Below, piece after piece: positions 52,610 through 61,344 of a stretch of 64,000 bases of DNA; the stretch's first letter is position 1, and the number at the start of each line of letters is the position of its first letter. Under the pieces are notes generated by a model. That model worked only from the letters and a program-made list of their open reading frames with translations, ran no database searches and was not told the origin of the DNA. Source of the stretch: Dokdonia sp. Dokd-P16 (lineage in GTDB: Bacteria; Bacteroidota; Bacteroidia; Flavobacteriales; Flavobacteriaceae); contig NZ_CP029151.1 in NCBI RefSeq assembly GCF_003095655.1, forward strand, positions 3,223,001-3,287,000. The letters run 5' to 3'. Position numbers and translations under genes: made by a program.

Positions 52610-53627
52610 TATTTTGTTGTTTTTTTAATTCGTTTACCGTTTGTACAATTTTTGGTAAATTTTTAAAGTGTACGTAAGAACGATTCCAATCAGCATAATT
52701 AAATGATGGAGATCCTTGCAGCACTTCATTATCCTTTATATTTCTTCCTATTCCAGATTGTGCTTGTATACGCACATTATCACCTATGGTTAGGTGTCCA
52801 GAGATACCTACTTGCCCACCTATAAGACAGTGCTTTCCAATTTTTGTAGAACCAGCAATACCTGTTTGTGCAGCAATAGCTGTATGAGAACCTATCTCTA
52901 CATTATGTGCAATTTGAATCTGGTTATCAAGTTTAACACCTGTTCTAATCACAGTAGATCCTAATGTTGCACGATCTATGGTAGTTCCTGCTCCTATATC
53001 TACGTGATCTTCTATAATTACATTTCCTGTTTGTGGTACTTTACTATACTCTCCTTTTTCATTTGGAGTAAAGCCAAAACCATCTGCACCTACAATGGCA
53101 CCACTGTGTATGTAGACCGTGTTACCTATAACACAATCAGAATACACTTTAGATCCTGCAAAAAGTACACAATTGTCTCCTATAGTTACATTATCTCCTA
53201 TGTAAACGTTAGGATAAATTTTTACATTATTCCCAATAGTTACGTTCTCTCCTAGATATGAAAAAGCTCCTAGATACAGTCCGTCTCCATAAGTAGCTGT
53301 TTCAGAAATAAAGCAAGGCTGCTCTATTCCAGATTTATTGAGTTTTACTTGATTGTAATATTCTAGTAATTTTGAAAATGACTTATAAGCATCCTCTACT
53401 CGTATAAGCGTAGGCTTCACGGGTTGTTCTGGTTCAAAGTCATTACCTACAATGGCTATACTTGCCTCTGTAGTATATATAAATGATGTATACTTAGGAT
53501 TTGCTAAGAATGTTAGAGACCCTGGGATCCCTTCTTCTATTTTTGCAAGCTTTGACACTTCTACATCCGGGTTACCTTCTATAGTTCCTTCTAGTATTCC
53601 TGCGATTTGATTTGCGGTAAATTTCAT
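52602..53627 (-). CDS. lpxD: UDP-3-O-acylglucosamine N-acyltransferase
   Basis: A 341-residue LpxD. The N-terminal domain starts [18 protein letters not shown], then hexapeptide repeats form a long left-handed helix ([17 protein letters not shown]). [12 protein letters not shown] holds the likely catalytic His, and a C-terminal helix ([15 protein letters not shown]) closes the trimer. The start at 53627 fits the family better than the ATG three codons upstream. Standard neighbour of lpxC-fabZ and lpxA. Confidence 0.94.
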   Translation of the reverse strand: MKFTANQIAGILEGTIEGNPDVEVSKLAKIEEGIPGSLTFLANPKYTSFIYTTEASIAIVGNDFEPEQPVKPTLIRVEDAYKSFSKLLEYYNQVKLNKSGIEQPCFISETATYGDGLYLGAFSYLGENVTIGNNVKIYPNVYIGDNVTIGDNCVLFAGSKVYSDCVIGNTVYIHSGAIVGADGFGFTPNEKGEYSKVPQTGNVIIEDHVDIGAGTTIDRATLGSTVIRTGVKLDNQIQIAHNVEIGSHTAIAAQTGIAGSTKIGKHCLIGGQVGISGHLTIGDNVRIQAQSGIGRNIKDNEVLQGSPSFNYADWNRSYVHFKNLPKIVQTVNELKKQQNNE

Positions 53628-53648
53628 GGATGACAAAAATAGGAAAAA

Positions 53649-54872
53649 TTAACGTTTAGGTTTTGGGTAACAGAGATAGTTTTTAACTACTTCTTTTGTA
53701 AGTGACTTTAGACTTAATTGATCACTTGCTTTTACCACATCTACAATCTTCCCACTATTGAGAAGAATATTGATTCCACCTTTCTCATAATTATAAGCTT
53801 GGTTTGATATAGTCCCTGTAAACACAAAGTATGATGCCTCATGTTCTGTTATATTAAATTCCTCCATTAATAAGGACTTATGTTGCTCAAGCTTAGACGC
53901 TACAAATGGTTTCTTTTTAATTTTTACATTTAAAAGATCTCTATTTATAATCGCCTTAGACAACTCAGAAAGCACAAAATCGTCATGAAAACACCATTCT
54001 TTCATAGCAGAAATAATATCATAATCGTCTAGCTGAGCAAACGTATCTAGACTCTTTTTAATGGTATCACTATCTATTCTATGTTGTAAAAAATATTGTA
54101 AAGGTTTACTAGAAGATAGTATAACACCATCATGAGAGAGCTCTTTTGCACGCTTGAGTACTCTCGTTATTAATTGCTCTGCTACAATACCTGTTTTATG
54201 CAGGTACACCTGCCAGTACATGAGCCTTCTAGCGACAAGAAACTTCTCTACGGTATAGACACCCTTTTCTTCTACTACAAGCTTATCATCCATCACGTTA
54301 AGCATCGCAACGATACGCTCCGTATTAATGTTACCCTCGGCCATTCCGGTATAAAAACTATCACGTTTTAAATAGTCGGTACGATCCATATCTAACTGAC
54401 CAGAAACCAGCTGATTTAAAAAAGAGCGATGATATGACCCCTTGAAGATTTCTATTGCCAGCGTTAAACTTCCGTTAAACTCCGTATTGAGAGCCTCCAT
54501 AAATAAGCTAGAAATGTGCTCATGACTTACACCCTCTACAATACTATGTTCCATAGCATGAGAGAAAGGACCATGACCTATATCGTGAAGTAAGATTGCT
54601 ATAAACACACCTTCTTTTTCTTCAGGTGATATCTCAACGCCTTTGTCTTCAAGGACTTTGATGGCTTTCTGCATAACGCCCAGACATCCTATCGCGTGCT
54701 GAAAACGTGTGTGATGCGCTCCAGGATATACAAGATATGACAATCCCATCTGCGTGATGCGTCGTAGTCTTTGGAAATATTTGTGCTGTATCAAATCAAA
54801 GACTACACCATTAGGTATAGTAATAAACCCATAAATAGGGTCGTTAATAATTGTAACTTTGGGAGACCTCAA
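53649..54872 (-). CDS. HD-domain phosphohydrolase (dGTPase-like)
   Basis: A protein of about 407 residues of the HD superfamily (SAMHD1/dGTPase-like). Near the N-terminus VTIINDPIYGFITIPNGVVF is typical. The metal site is HHTRFQHAIG with the HD pair in ILLHDIGHGPFSHAMEH, and LDMDRTDYLKRDS follows. The reading frame continues upstream to an ATG at 54950, but a good promoter lies at 54927-54954, so the true start must be later. A TTG at 54872 is my best guess. First gene of the operon with lpxD, lpxC-fabZ and lpxA. Confidence 0.83.
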   Translation of the reverse strand: MRSPKVTIINDPIYGFITIPNGVVFDLIQHKYFQRLRRITQMGLSYLVYPGAHHTRFQHAIGCLGVMQKAIKVLEDKGVEISPEEKEGVFIAILLHDIGHGPFSHAMEHSIVEGVSHEHISSLFMEALNTEFNGSLTLAIEIFKGSYHRSFLNQLVSGQLDMDRTDYLKRDSFYTGMAEGNINTERIVAMLNVMDDKLVVEEKGVYTVEKFLVARRLMYWQVYLHKTGIVAEQLITRVLKRAKELSHDGVILSSSKPLQYFLQHRIDSDTIKKSLDTFAQLDDYDIISAMKEWCFHDDFVLSELSKAIINRDLLNVKIKKKPFVASKLEQHKSLLMEEFNITEHEASYFVFTGTISNQAYNYEKGGINILLNSGKIVDVVKASDQLSLKSLTKEVVKNYLCYPKPKR

Positions 54873-54902
54873 TATTAAAAATTTTGGATTTCTATTTTTT
54901 AT

Positions 54903-54916
54903 GCTTTCGCGAAAGC
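54903..54916. repeat. Iterated palindrome in the leader of the HD-lpx operon
   Basis: Exact core, flanked AT/GT, eleven bases downstream of a TATATTTG element; probably transcribed but not translated. Confidence 0.92.
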
Positions 54917-54926
54917 GTATTACATA

Positions 54927-54954
54927 CAAATATAAGGTTTCGCCTTGCAAACAA
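54927..54954 (-). promoter_or_regulatory. Promoter of the HD-lpxD-lpxC-lpxA operon
   Basis: Minus strand TTG (54952-54954), 17 bases, TATATTTG (54927-54934): both halves of the Bacteroidetes promoter at good spacing. Confidence 0.65.
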
Positions 54955-54990
54955 GGAGCCTCTTAAAAACTAACATACTTAACTAATTAT

Positions 54991-56538
54991 ATGAGCAACA
55001 TACAAATACTTTGGGTAGATGACGAAATTGACTTACTTAAGCCACATATTTTATTTCTTGAAAAGAAGAATTATAGCGTAACTACCTGTGATAATGGCGC
55101 CGAAGCTGTAGAAATGATAGATGAGCAAAACTTTGACATCATTTTTCTTGATGAGAATATGCCTGGACTATCGGGTCTAGAAACACTAAGCGAAATCAAA
55201 AATAAACGGGAGAATGTTCCTGTTGTCATGATTACTAAAAGTGAAGAAGAGTATATTATGGAGGAAGCGATAGGCTCTAAAATAGTAGACTACCTTATTA
55301 AACCGGTAAATCCTAACCAGATATTACTGAGTTTAAAGAAGAATCTTGATCATAGTAGGTTAATAAGTCAAAAAACCACCTCTTCGTACCAGCAAGAATT
55401 CCGCAAGATTGCCATGGATTTATCTATGGTAAACAGCTTTGAAGAATGGTCTGAGCTTTACCAAAAGCTTATTTACTGGGAGATGGAGCTTGAAGGCATA
55501 GAAGATACAGGAATGTTTGAGATATTAGAATCTCAAAAATCTGAAGCAAATAATCAGTTTTGTAAATTTATTGATAAAAATTACCCAGATTGGTTTAACG
55601 GCTATGAGGGACCTACGATGTCTCACACCTTATTTAAAGACAAGGTACAACCACACCTTAAAAAAGGTAGTCCTACCCTATTCATTGTCATAGATAACAT
55701 GCGCTATGATCAATGGAAGGCTTTTGAGCCTCACCTTAATGCGCATTATAAAAAAGTACAAGAAGAACCTTATTACAGCATCTTACCTACGGCAACTCAG
55801 TATGCTCGTAATGCTATATTTTCTGGACTCATGCCAGAAGAGATGAAAAAGAAGCATCCAGACTTATGGCTTGATGATACAGATGAGGGAGGAAAAAATA
55901 TGCACGAAGCAGATTTTCTTGAGGCACAACTTAAAAGACTACGTCTTGACCTAAGCTGGGAATATCATAAAATCACCAACTTAAAAAATGGTAAAAAACT
56001 TGCCGATAATTTTAAATCTCAGAAAAATAATGATCTTACGGTAGTCGTTTACAATTTTGTAGATATGCTTTCTCATTCTAAAACAGAAATGGAAGTAATC
56101 AAAGAACTAGCTAGTAATGACAAGGCTTACAGGTCACTTACAGAAAGTTGGTTTAAAAATTCACCGTTACTCACGATGATACAGCAAGCGCAAGAGCTAG
56201 GCATGAAGCTTATACTTACTACAGATCACGGTACCATTAATGTCAAAAATCCATCTAAAGTTATAGGTGATAAGAATACTAGTCTCAACCTGCGTTATAA
56301 AACAGGTAGAAGTCTCACGTACGAAAATAAGGATGTACTCGCTGCCGAAGATCCTCGCACGATACACCTACCTACTATTAATATGAGTAGCTCATTCATA
56401 TTTGCAAAGGGAGACCTATTCTTTGCATATCCTAATAATTTTAATCACTACGTAAGTTATTATAGAAATACATACCAGCATGGAGGCGTAAGCCTTGAAG
56501 AAATGGTGATTCCTTTTGTCGTGCTTGAACCTAAATAG
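54991..56538 (+). CDS. porX: PorX: response regulator with PglZ phosphatase domain
   Basis: A 515-residue regulator of the type IX secretion system. The receiver domain (1-~120) has ILWVDDEIDLL, phosphorylation Asp in IIFLDENMPG and Lys in YLIKPVNPN. A helical linker follows, then a PglZ/alkaline-phosphatase-fold domain (~200-515): FIVIDNMRYDQWKAF, LPTATQYARNAIFSG, VYNFVDMLSHSK, LILTTDHGTI and YQHGGVSLEEM, which supply the nucleophile and zinc ligands. It works with the sensor PorY and sigma factor SigP in other species. Divergent from the lpx operon. Confidence 0.95.
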   Translation: MSNIQILWVDDEIDLLKPHILFLEKKNYSVTTCDNGAEAVEMIDEQNFDIIFLDENMPGLSGLETLSEIKNKRENVPVVMITKSEEEYIMEEAIGSKIVDYLIKPVNPNQILLSLKKNLDHSRLISQKTTSSYQQEFRKIAMDLSMVNSFEEWSELYQKLIYWEMELEGIEDTGMFEILESQKSEANNQFCKFIDKNYPDWFNGYEGPTMSHTLFKDKVQPHLKKGSPTLFIVIDNMRYDQWKAFEPHLNAHYKKVQEEPYYSILPTATQYARNAIFSGLMPEEMKKKHPDLWLDDTDEGGKNMHEADFLEAQLKRLRLDLSWEYHKITNLKNGKKLADNFKSQKNNDLTVVVYNFVDMLSHSKTEMEVIKELASNDKAYRSLTESWFKNSPLLTMIQQAQELGMKLILTTDHGTINVKNPSKVIGDKNTSLNLRYKTGRSLTYENKDVLAAEDPRTIHLPTINMSSSFIFAKGDLFFAYPNNFNHYVSYYRNTYQHGGVSLEEMVIPFVVLEPK

Positions 56539-56547
56539 AAATGTTAC

Positions 56548-56561
56548 GCTTTCGCGAAAGC
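56548..56561. repeat. Iterated palindrome after porX
   Basis: Exact core, flanked AC/GT, between the porX stop and its terminator. It is the last copy before a 7.4 kb stretch without any. Confidence 0.93.
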
Positions 56562-56576
56562 GTGACCACAAACAAC

Positions 56577-56609
56577 AAAACCACAGCAATATAAGCTGTG
56601 GTTTTTTTT
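56577..56609. terminator. Terminator between converging porX and TPR/AraC gene
   Basis: Perfect stem AAAACCACAG/CTGTGGTTTT with a 9-base loop, T-run to the right. Confidence 0.9.
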
Positions 56610-56637
56610 ATGGTTGTATATGTTCTCGAAGAGCTGC

Positions 56638-58479
56638 TTAACCCGTTTTATTAATTCGCTCTAGAAAATCTATTACATTATCATCCTTATCTTTCTCAGG
56701 AGGCTCTTTAACATCCTCAAGATTTTTTATGAAATAAGTCACCGAAAGGCCAGTAATACGTTTAAAGTGGTTTGAAAAAGATTTTGGATTAGAAAAACCA
56801 ACTTCCTTCGCTAGAGCACTCACTGTGTATGTTCTTATTTTCTCAGAACTATAGAGTAATTTAAGTACATGATTAATACGCAAGTCATTAATATAAACAG
56901 AGAAATTCTCTGATTTCTTGTCATTAATATACTTAGACAGATATGTTGAATTAGTACCTACATGGAGAGCTAGACTCTTAAGCGTGATATTCTCCTCTGT
57001 AAACATTAATGTGTCTTCAAAAGTTTTGAGACCAGCTTTAATTTTATCTGTTTGTGTAGACTTTAATTGCGGTGTAGAATTATTTATAGCTGTCTTAGTC
57101 GTACTAGTAGTTTTTACAGGAGATGACACCTCACTTTTAATACGCTTCTCAAGCGCCACTTTGAGATTATCAAACCTCTTTTTATAAATAAGTCTTTTTC
57201 TGTATTGAAATATCGCTACGATGACTCCTATGCAACTCAAGATTATGAATAGAATAACACCAGCATTACTTGTTGACTTTTCTTTTTCTAGTTTATTTAT
57301 TAAAAGCTCCTTCTCGGCTGTAAGCTCTGGGATAGTATACATAGACACGACACCATTACTCACAGATTCCTTAATACTACCTACTGATTCCTCATAAGCA
57401 ATCATTTTATTTAGGTATTCTATTTGCTTGTTAGTATTTCCTTCTTTCTTATAATGATTAAGTAGATATTTGAATGTATGCTTGAGCTCAGTAAAATAAT
57501 AATCAGATCCTGCTGCTACAAAAAGGCTATCAGAGATAAGGAATGAAGTAGTCGCCTTTTCTTTTAAATCTAACCCCTCGTAGGCTATTCCTTGCATGGC
57601 AAAAGAATGAGACAACTCATCATCTGCTTTTTCATAGTCATTAGAAATATATTGATTGGTTAATTCTAACCCCTTTAGGTAATTTTTTTGTTTGATTAAA
57701 ATAGCCCCTTTAAGCCCTAAGTAAGAGTTCTGATATTCTTTATCATTGTCAGTATCAGCATAAATCTTCACTTTTTCTATATAATCGCTTGCAGCATCTA
57801 GACTATCTATATCAAAGTAAGAAGATGCAATAGAATATCTAACGGAAGCAAGAATATTCTTATTCTGAGAATCACTACTGTAAATGTGAATATTCTTAAC
57901 TTTTCCAGTGGTGTAAATAGACTCTACTTCCTTTAAATTTGAAATACCGCGACTTACATTTCCATAATTTATCTGTAATACCCCAATAAAATTCTTCAAA
58001 GTCCATTTGTTAGATAAATTTCCGGATTCTTCAGAATATTTATACGCCTCTTCCGCTAACTGCAAAGACATATCGATTTGATCATTGTAATAATATGATA
58101 TTGCCTTACTTAACAGTGTTGTTTCATACAAAACGAGCAAATTATTTTCTTCAGTAAAATTTAATATATAATCAAATAAATCAAAATCATTATTTCTCAA
58201 TTCAGCTAAAACAAGATAAAATTTAGCAATATCAGATTTATTCTTACTTCGTGTTGCTCGCTTTATAAGTTCCTTGCTTTTTAATTCTTGTACCAATGAA
58301 TCAACTGATGTCATATCATCTTTAAAAAGAGTAAAAAAATCAGCTCTCAATACAGGATAACTTTTTACAGATATAGAGTCAGGAACATCAATATCTGATA
58401 GGTATGGAAGCTCCTGTGCACTTATAGAGAACAAAGAGCACATAAAGATTACTATAAATAAAGGGGACTTTATAATCAT
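56638..58479 (-). CDS. TPR/AraC transmembrane regulator, copy A
   Basis: A 613-residue one-component regulator. Order: signal peptide ending SISAQ (about residue 22), periplasmic TPR-like helices (~80-385), one transmembrane span (AGVILFIILSCIGVIVAIF, ~400-420), a basic juxtamembrane helix, and a C-terminal AraC-type HTH (~485-590: LKSLALHVGTNSTYLSKYIND; VSALAKEVGFSNPKSFSNHFKRITG). It would sense a periplasmic or envelope signal and act on DNA at the membrane. It is a tandem paralogue of the gene at 58757, of identical length. Confidence 0.85.
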   Translation of the reverse strand: MIIKSPLFIVIFMCSLFSISAQELPYLSDIDVPDSISVKSYPVLRADFFTLFKDDMTSVDSLVQELKSKELIKRATRSKNKSDIAKFYLVLAELRNNDFDLFDYILNFTEENNLLVLYETTLLSKAISYYYNDQIDMSLQLAEEAYKYSEESGNLSNKWTLKNFIGVLQINYGNVSRGISNLKEVESIYTTGKVKNIHIYSSDSQNKNILASVRYSIASSYFDIDSLDAASDYIEKVKIYADTDNDKEYQNSYLGLKGAILIKQKNYLKGLELTNQYISNDYEKADDELSHSFAMQGIAYEGLDLKEKATTSFLISDSLFVAAGSDYYFTELKHTFKYLLNHYKKEGNTNKQIEYLNKMIAYEESVGSIKESVSNGVVSMYTIPELTAEKELLINKLEKEKSTSNAGVILFIILSCIGVIVAIFQYRKRLIYKKRFDNLKVALEKRIKSEVSSPVKTTSTTKTAINNSTPQLKSTQTDKIKAGLKTFEDTLMFTEENITLKSLALHVGTNSTYLSKYINDKKSENFSVYINDLRINHVLKLLYSSEKIRTYTVSALAKEVGFSNPKSFSNHFKRITGLSVTYFIKNLEDVKEPPEKDKDDNVIDFLERINKTG

Positions 58480-58756
58480 TAACGAAACGAATGGGAGTAC
58501 TATTTTCTAAGAAAAATCTTACTCCTATATATGTTAAAAATGGTTTTAGGCTTATTTAAGCGGGATGCAAGTTAATCGTTATATCCCTATAATTAAACCT
58601 CATGACTAATAAATTCCTCAATTTTATGATTGGCACCCTTAAAATACTGAAAATTAAAAGGTATTCTTATAAAAATGGAAACAGCCATAGATTTAAAAGG
58701 AGATTTTAGTGTATCGCTATTTAAGGACGGGACATATAACTGGATTGAAAAACTGC
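58480..58756. repeat. Duplicated upstream block, copy A
   Basis: The roughly 180 bases before copy A match those before copy B (60599 onward) closely, including TTTTCTAAGAAAAATCTTAC, AAAATGGTTTTAGGCT and the AAATTCCTCAATTTTATGA stretch. So the tandem duplication covers about 2.1 kb including the regulatory region. Confidence 0.8.
58602..58709 (+). other. Short reading frame in the duplicated upstream block, copy A
   Basis: A 35-codon frame beginning MTNKFLNFM, divergent from the regulator gene and similar at its start to the frame at 60720 (MTTKFLNFM). The rest has diverged in length and sequence. It may be only duplicated non-coding DNA. Confidence 0.3.
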
Positions 58757-60598
58757 TTACCCCGTTTTATTAATTCGCTCTAAAAAATCAATCACATTAT
58801 CACCCTTTTCTTTTGCTGGAGCCGCCTTAATATCCTCAAGATTTTTTATAAAATAAGTCACCGAAAGCCCAGTAATACGTTTAAAGTGGTTTGAAAAAGA
58901 TTTTGAATTAGAAAAACCAACCTCTCTTGCAAGAGCACTTACTGTGTACGTTCTTATTTTTTCAGAACTATAGAGCAATTTAAGTACATGATTAATACGC
59001 AAGTCATTGATATAAACAGAGAAATTCTCTGATTTCTTGTCATTAATATACTTAGACAGATATGAAGAATTAGTACCTACTTGGAGAGCGAGACTCTTAA
59101 GCGTGATATTTTCTTCTGTAAACATTAATGTGTCCTCAAAAGTTTTGAGACCAGCTTTAATTTTATCTGTTTGTGTAGATTTTAATTGGAGTGTAGAATT
59201 ATTTATAGTTGTCTTATTCGTACTAGTAGTTTTTATAGGAGATGACACCTCACTTTTAATACGCTTCTCAAGCGTCACTTTAAGATTATCAAACCTCTTT
59301 TTATAAGTAAGTCTTTTTCTGTGTTGAAATATCGCTACGATGACTGCTATACAACTCAAGATTAAAAATAGAATAACACCGGCATTACTTGTTAACTTTT
59401 CCTTTTCTAGCTTACTTATTAAAAGTTCCTTCTCAGCTGTAAGCTCTGGGATTGTATACATAGTCGATACACCATTGCTTATAGATTCTTTAATACTACC
59501 TACTGATTCCTCATAGGAAATCATTTTATTAAGATATTCTATTTGCTTGTTTGTATTTCCTTCTTTCTTATAATGATTCAGTAGGTATTTGAATGTATGC
59601 TTGAGCTCATCAAAATAATAATCTGATCCTGCTGAAACAAAAAGGCTGTCAGCGGTAAGGAAAGAAGTAATTGCTTTTTCGTCTAAATTCAACCCTTCAT
59701 ATGCAATACCCTGCATGGCATAAGAATGAGACAACTCCTGATCACTTTTTTTTAGATCATTAGAAATATATTGATTGGTTACATCTAACCCTTCTAAATA
59801 TCTCTTTTGTTTGATTAGTATTCCTGCTTTTAAACCAAGGTAATAATCTAAATGATCTTTATTTCCTACTGATTCAGCATATATCCTAACTTTTTCAATA
59901 TAATCATCTGCCTCATCAAGACTATCAATTTCAAAATATGTCTTTGCTATGGAATACCTAATAGATGCCAGCACATCTTTATTATAGCTATCTGTATTGT
60001 AAGGGTGTATTGTTTGAACCTCTCCTGTTATATAAATAGACTCTACCTCTTTTAAATGTTGCAATCCACTAGAAACATTACCATAATCAACTTGTAGATT
60101 ACCAATAAGACTTTTTAAAACCCATTTATTAGATATATTTTGAGTTTTTTCAGAAAATCTATACGCTTCTTCTGCTACTGCTAAAGCCTCTTTAATTCGC
60201 TGATCATAGTAAAGAGCAATAGCTTTTTGCAACAACCCTCCTTCGTAGGAATCATCTAACTCATTAGTTCTTGTATACTCAAGTATATATTCAAGTATAT
60301 CATAATCACCATCTCTTAAATTTTCTAAAGTCAAATAGAATTTAGCTACATCGGACTTGTTTCTACTTAATGTAGCCCGTCTTACAAGTTCCTTTCCTTT
60401 TAATTCAAGTGCCAATGAATCAACCGAAGTTTTACATTCATTAAAAAGAGCAAAAAATTCAGTTCTTAATACAAGGTAACTTTTTACAGCTATAGAATCA
60501 GGTACAGCAATATCTGATAGATATGGAAGCTCTTGTGCACTTATAGAGAACAAAGAGCACATAAAGATTACTATAAATAAAGGGGACTTTGTAATCAT
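58757..60598 (-). CDS. TPR/AraC transmembrane regulator, copy B
   Basis: A 613-residue paralogue of the preceding gene with the same layout: signal peptide, TPR-like periplasmic part, membrane span (AGVILFLILSCIAVIVAIF) and AraC-type HTH. I start at 60598 (MITKSPLFIVIF) to match copy A. Signal peptide, membrane span and HTH are nearly identical to copy A. The periplasmic residues ~85-240 differ much more, which suggests different signals acting on similar DNA sites. The upstream 200 bases are also duplicated. Confidence 0.85.
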   Translation of the reverse strand: MITKSPLFIVIFMCSLFSISAQELPYLSDIAVPDSIAVKSYLVLRTEFFALFNECKTSVDSLALELKGKELVRRATLSRNKSDVAKFYLTLENLRDGDYDILEYILEYTRTNELDDSYEGGLLQKAIALYYDQRIKEALAVAEEAYRFSEKTQNISNKWVLKSLIGNLQVDYGNVSSGLQHLKEVESIYITGEVQTIHPYNTDSYNKDVLASIRYSIAKTYFEIDSLDEADDYIEKVRIYAESVGNKDHLDYYLGLKAGILIKQKRYLEGLDVTNQYISNDLKKSDQELSHSYAMQGIAYEGLNLDEKAITSFLTADSLFVSAGSDYYFDELKHTFKYLLNHYKKEGNTNKQIEYLNKMISYEESVGSIKESISNGVSTMYTIPELTAEKELLISKLEKEKLTSNAGVILFLILSCIAVIVAIFQHRKRLTYKKRFDNLKVTLEKRIKSEVSSPIKTTSTNKTTINNSTLQLKSTQTDKIKAGLKTFEDTLMFTEENITLKSLALQVGTNSSYLSKYINDKKSENFSVYINDLRINHVLKLLYSSEKIRTYTVSALAREVGFSNSKSFSNHFKRITGLSVTYFIKNLEDIKAAPAKEKGDNVIDFLERINKTG

Positions 60599-61287
60599 TA
60601 AGGAAACGATTGGGAGCACTATTTTCTAAGAAAAATCTTACTCCTTATATATTAAAAATGGTTTTAGGCTAATTTAAGCGGGCTGCAAGTTAAAGTTTAT
60701 ATCCCTATTATTAAATCTCATGACTACTAAATTCCTCAATTTTATGACAGCCACCCTTAAAAAACGAAGAATTGAAGGGAAGATTCATAAATATGGGAAA
60801 AATCATAAATTTAAAACGAAAATTTATGAATGTTCCTACACAACTCTAGATATTCTCTTAAGTATAGCTGACTTTTACACTCCTAATCATCAATATAGTT
60901 AGTTACAAAATAACTATATATTCATCAATCAAAAAACGGACTTACATCATTTAGTGTTTCATCCAACACAAATTATAGTCTTACAAGTAAGAAGAATTAA
61001 AATCGGTGTTTAACAACTAGTTTGAAATTACATTTTAGGGGTTTGCACTTTAACTAGTAATTAGGGAGAATATATTTTCAATACATTCTTCAAACCTATT
61101 TATAGGTTGACATCGATTTTTATTTTAGACCTACACACCTCTTACCACAACCTCTCTATTTATATTATTTTTCTTTCTGTCTTTTTGAATCAAGGACACC
61201 ACTCCAATAATTATATATTTAAGTATATTTCCCTAGAAAAGCGAGAAATTATCGTTTAAAGGCATATAAAGACTACTTTTATAATTT

Positions 61288-61311
61288 AAAATCTTAAAAC
61301 TTTAAGATTTT
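61288..61311. promoter_or_regulatory. Perfect inverted repeat upstream of tsaE
   Basis: AAAATCTTAAA, 2 bases, TTTAAGATTTT: eleven-base perfect arms ending two bases before the -7-like element TATCTTCG (61314-61321). The position suits an operator; a terminator is less likely because no gene ends nearby. Confidence 0.5.
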
Positions 61312-61313
61312 CT

Positions 61314-61321
61314 TATCTTCG
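61314..61321 (+). promoter_or_regulatory. Likely promoter -7 element (TATCTTCG) of tsaE
   Basis: One base from the TAnnTTTG consensus, 24 bases before the tsaE ATG. A similar TATTTTCG precedes the gene at 11723. Confidence 0.4.
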
Positions 61322-61344
61322 CAACACCCTTAAATACCCCACTA

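Larger units (their letters stand above)
60599..61344. other. Long intergenic region upstream of copy B and tsaE
   Basis: About 750 bases. The first ~200 are the second copy of the duplicated block. A 60-codon frame at 60720-60902 (MTTKFLNFM...) starts inside it and has no family. The remaining sequence is AT-rich with no gene I can support, until the tsaE promoter region. Confidence 0.55.

Noticed and set aside
918-56561. Iterated palindrome as ParB parS sites
   Set aside because: parS has a CACGTG centre and few copies near the origin; here the centre is TCGCGA and copies are dense over the whole window.
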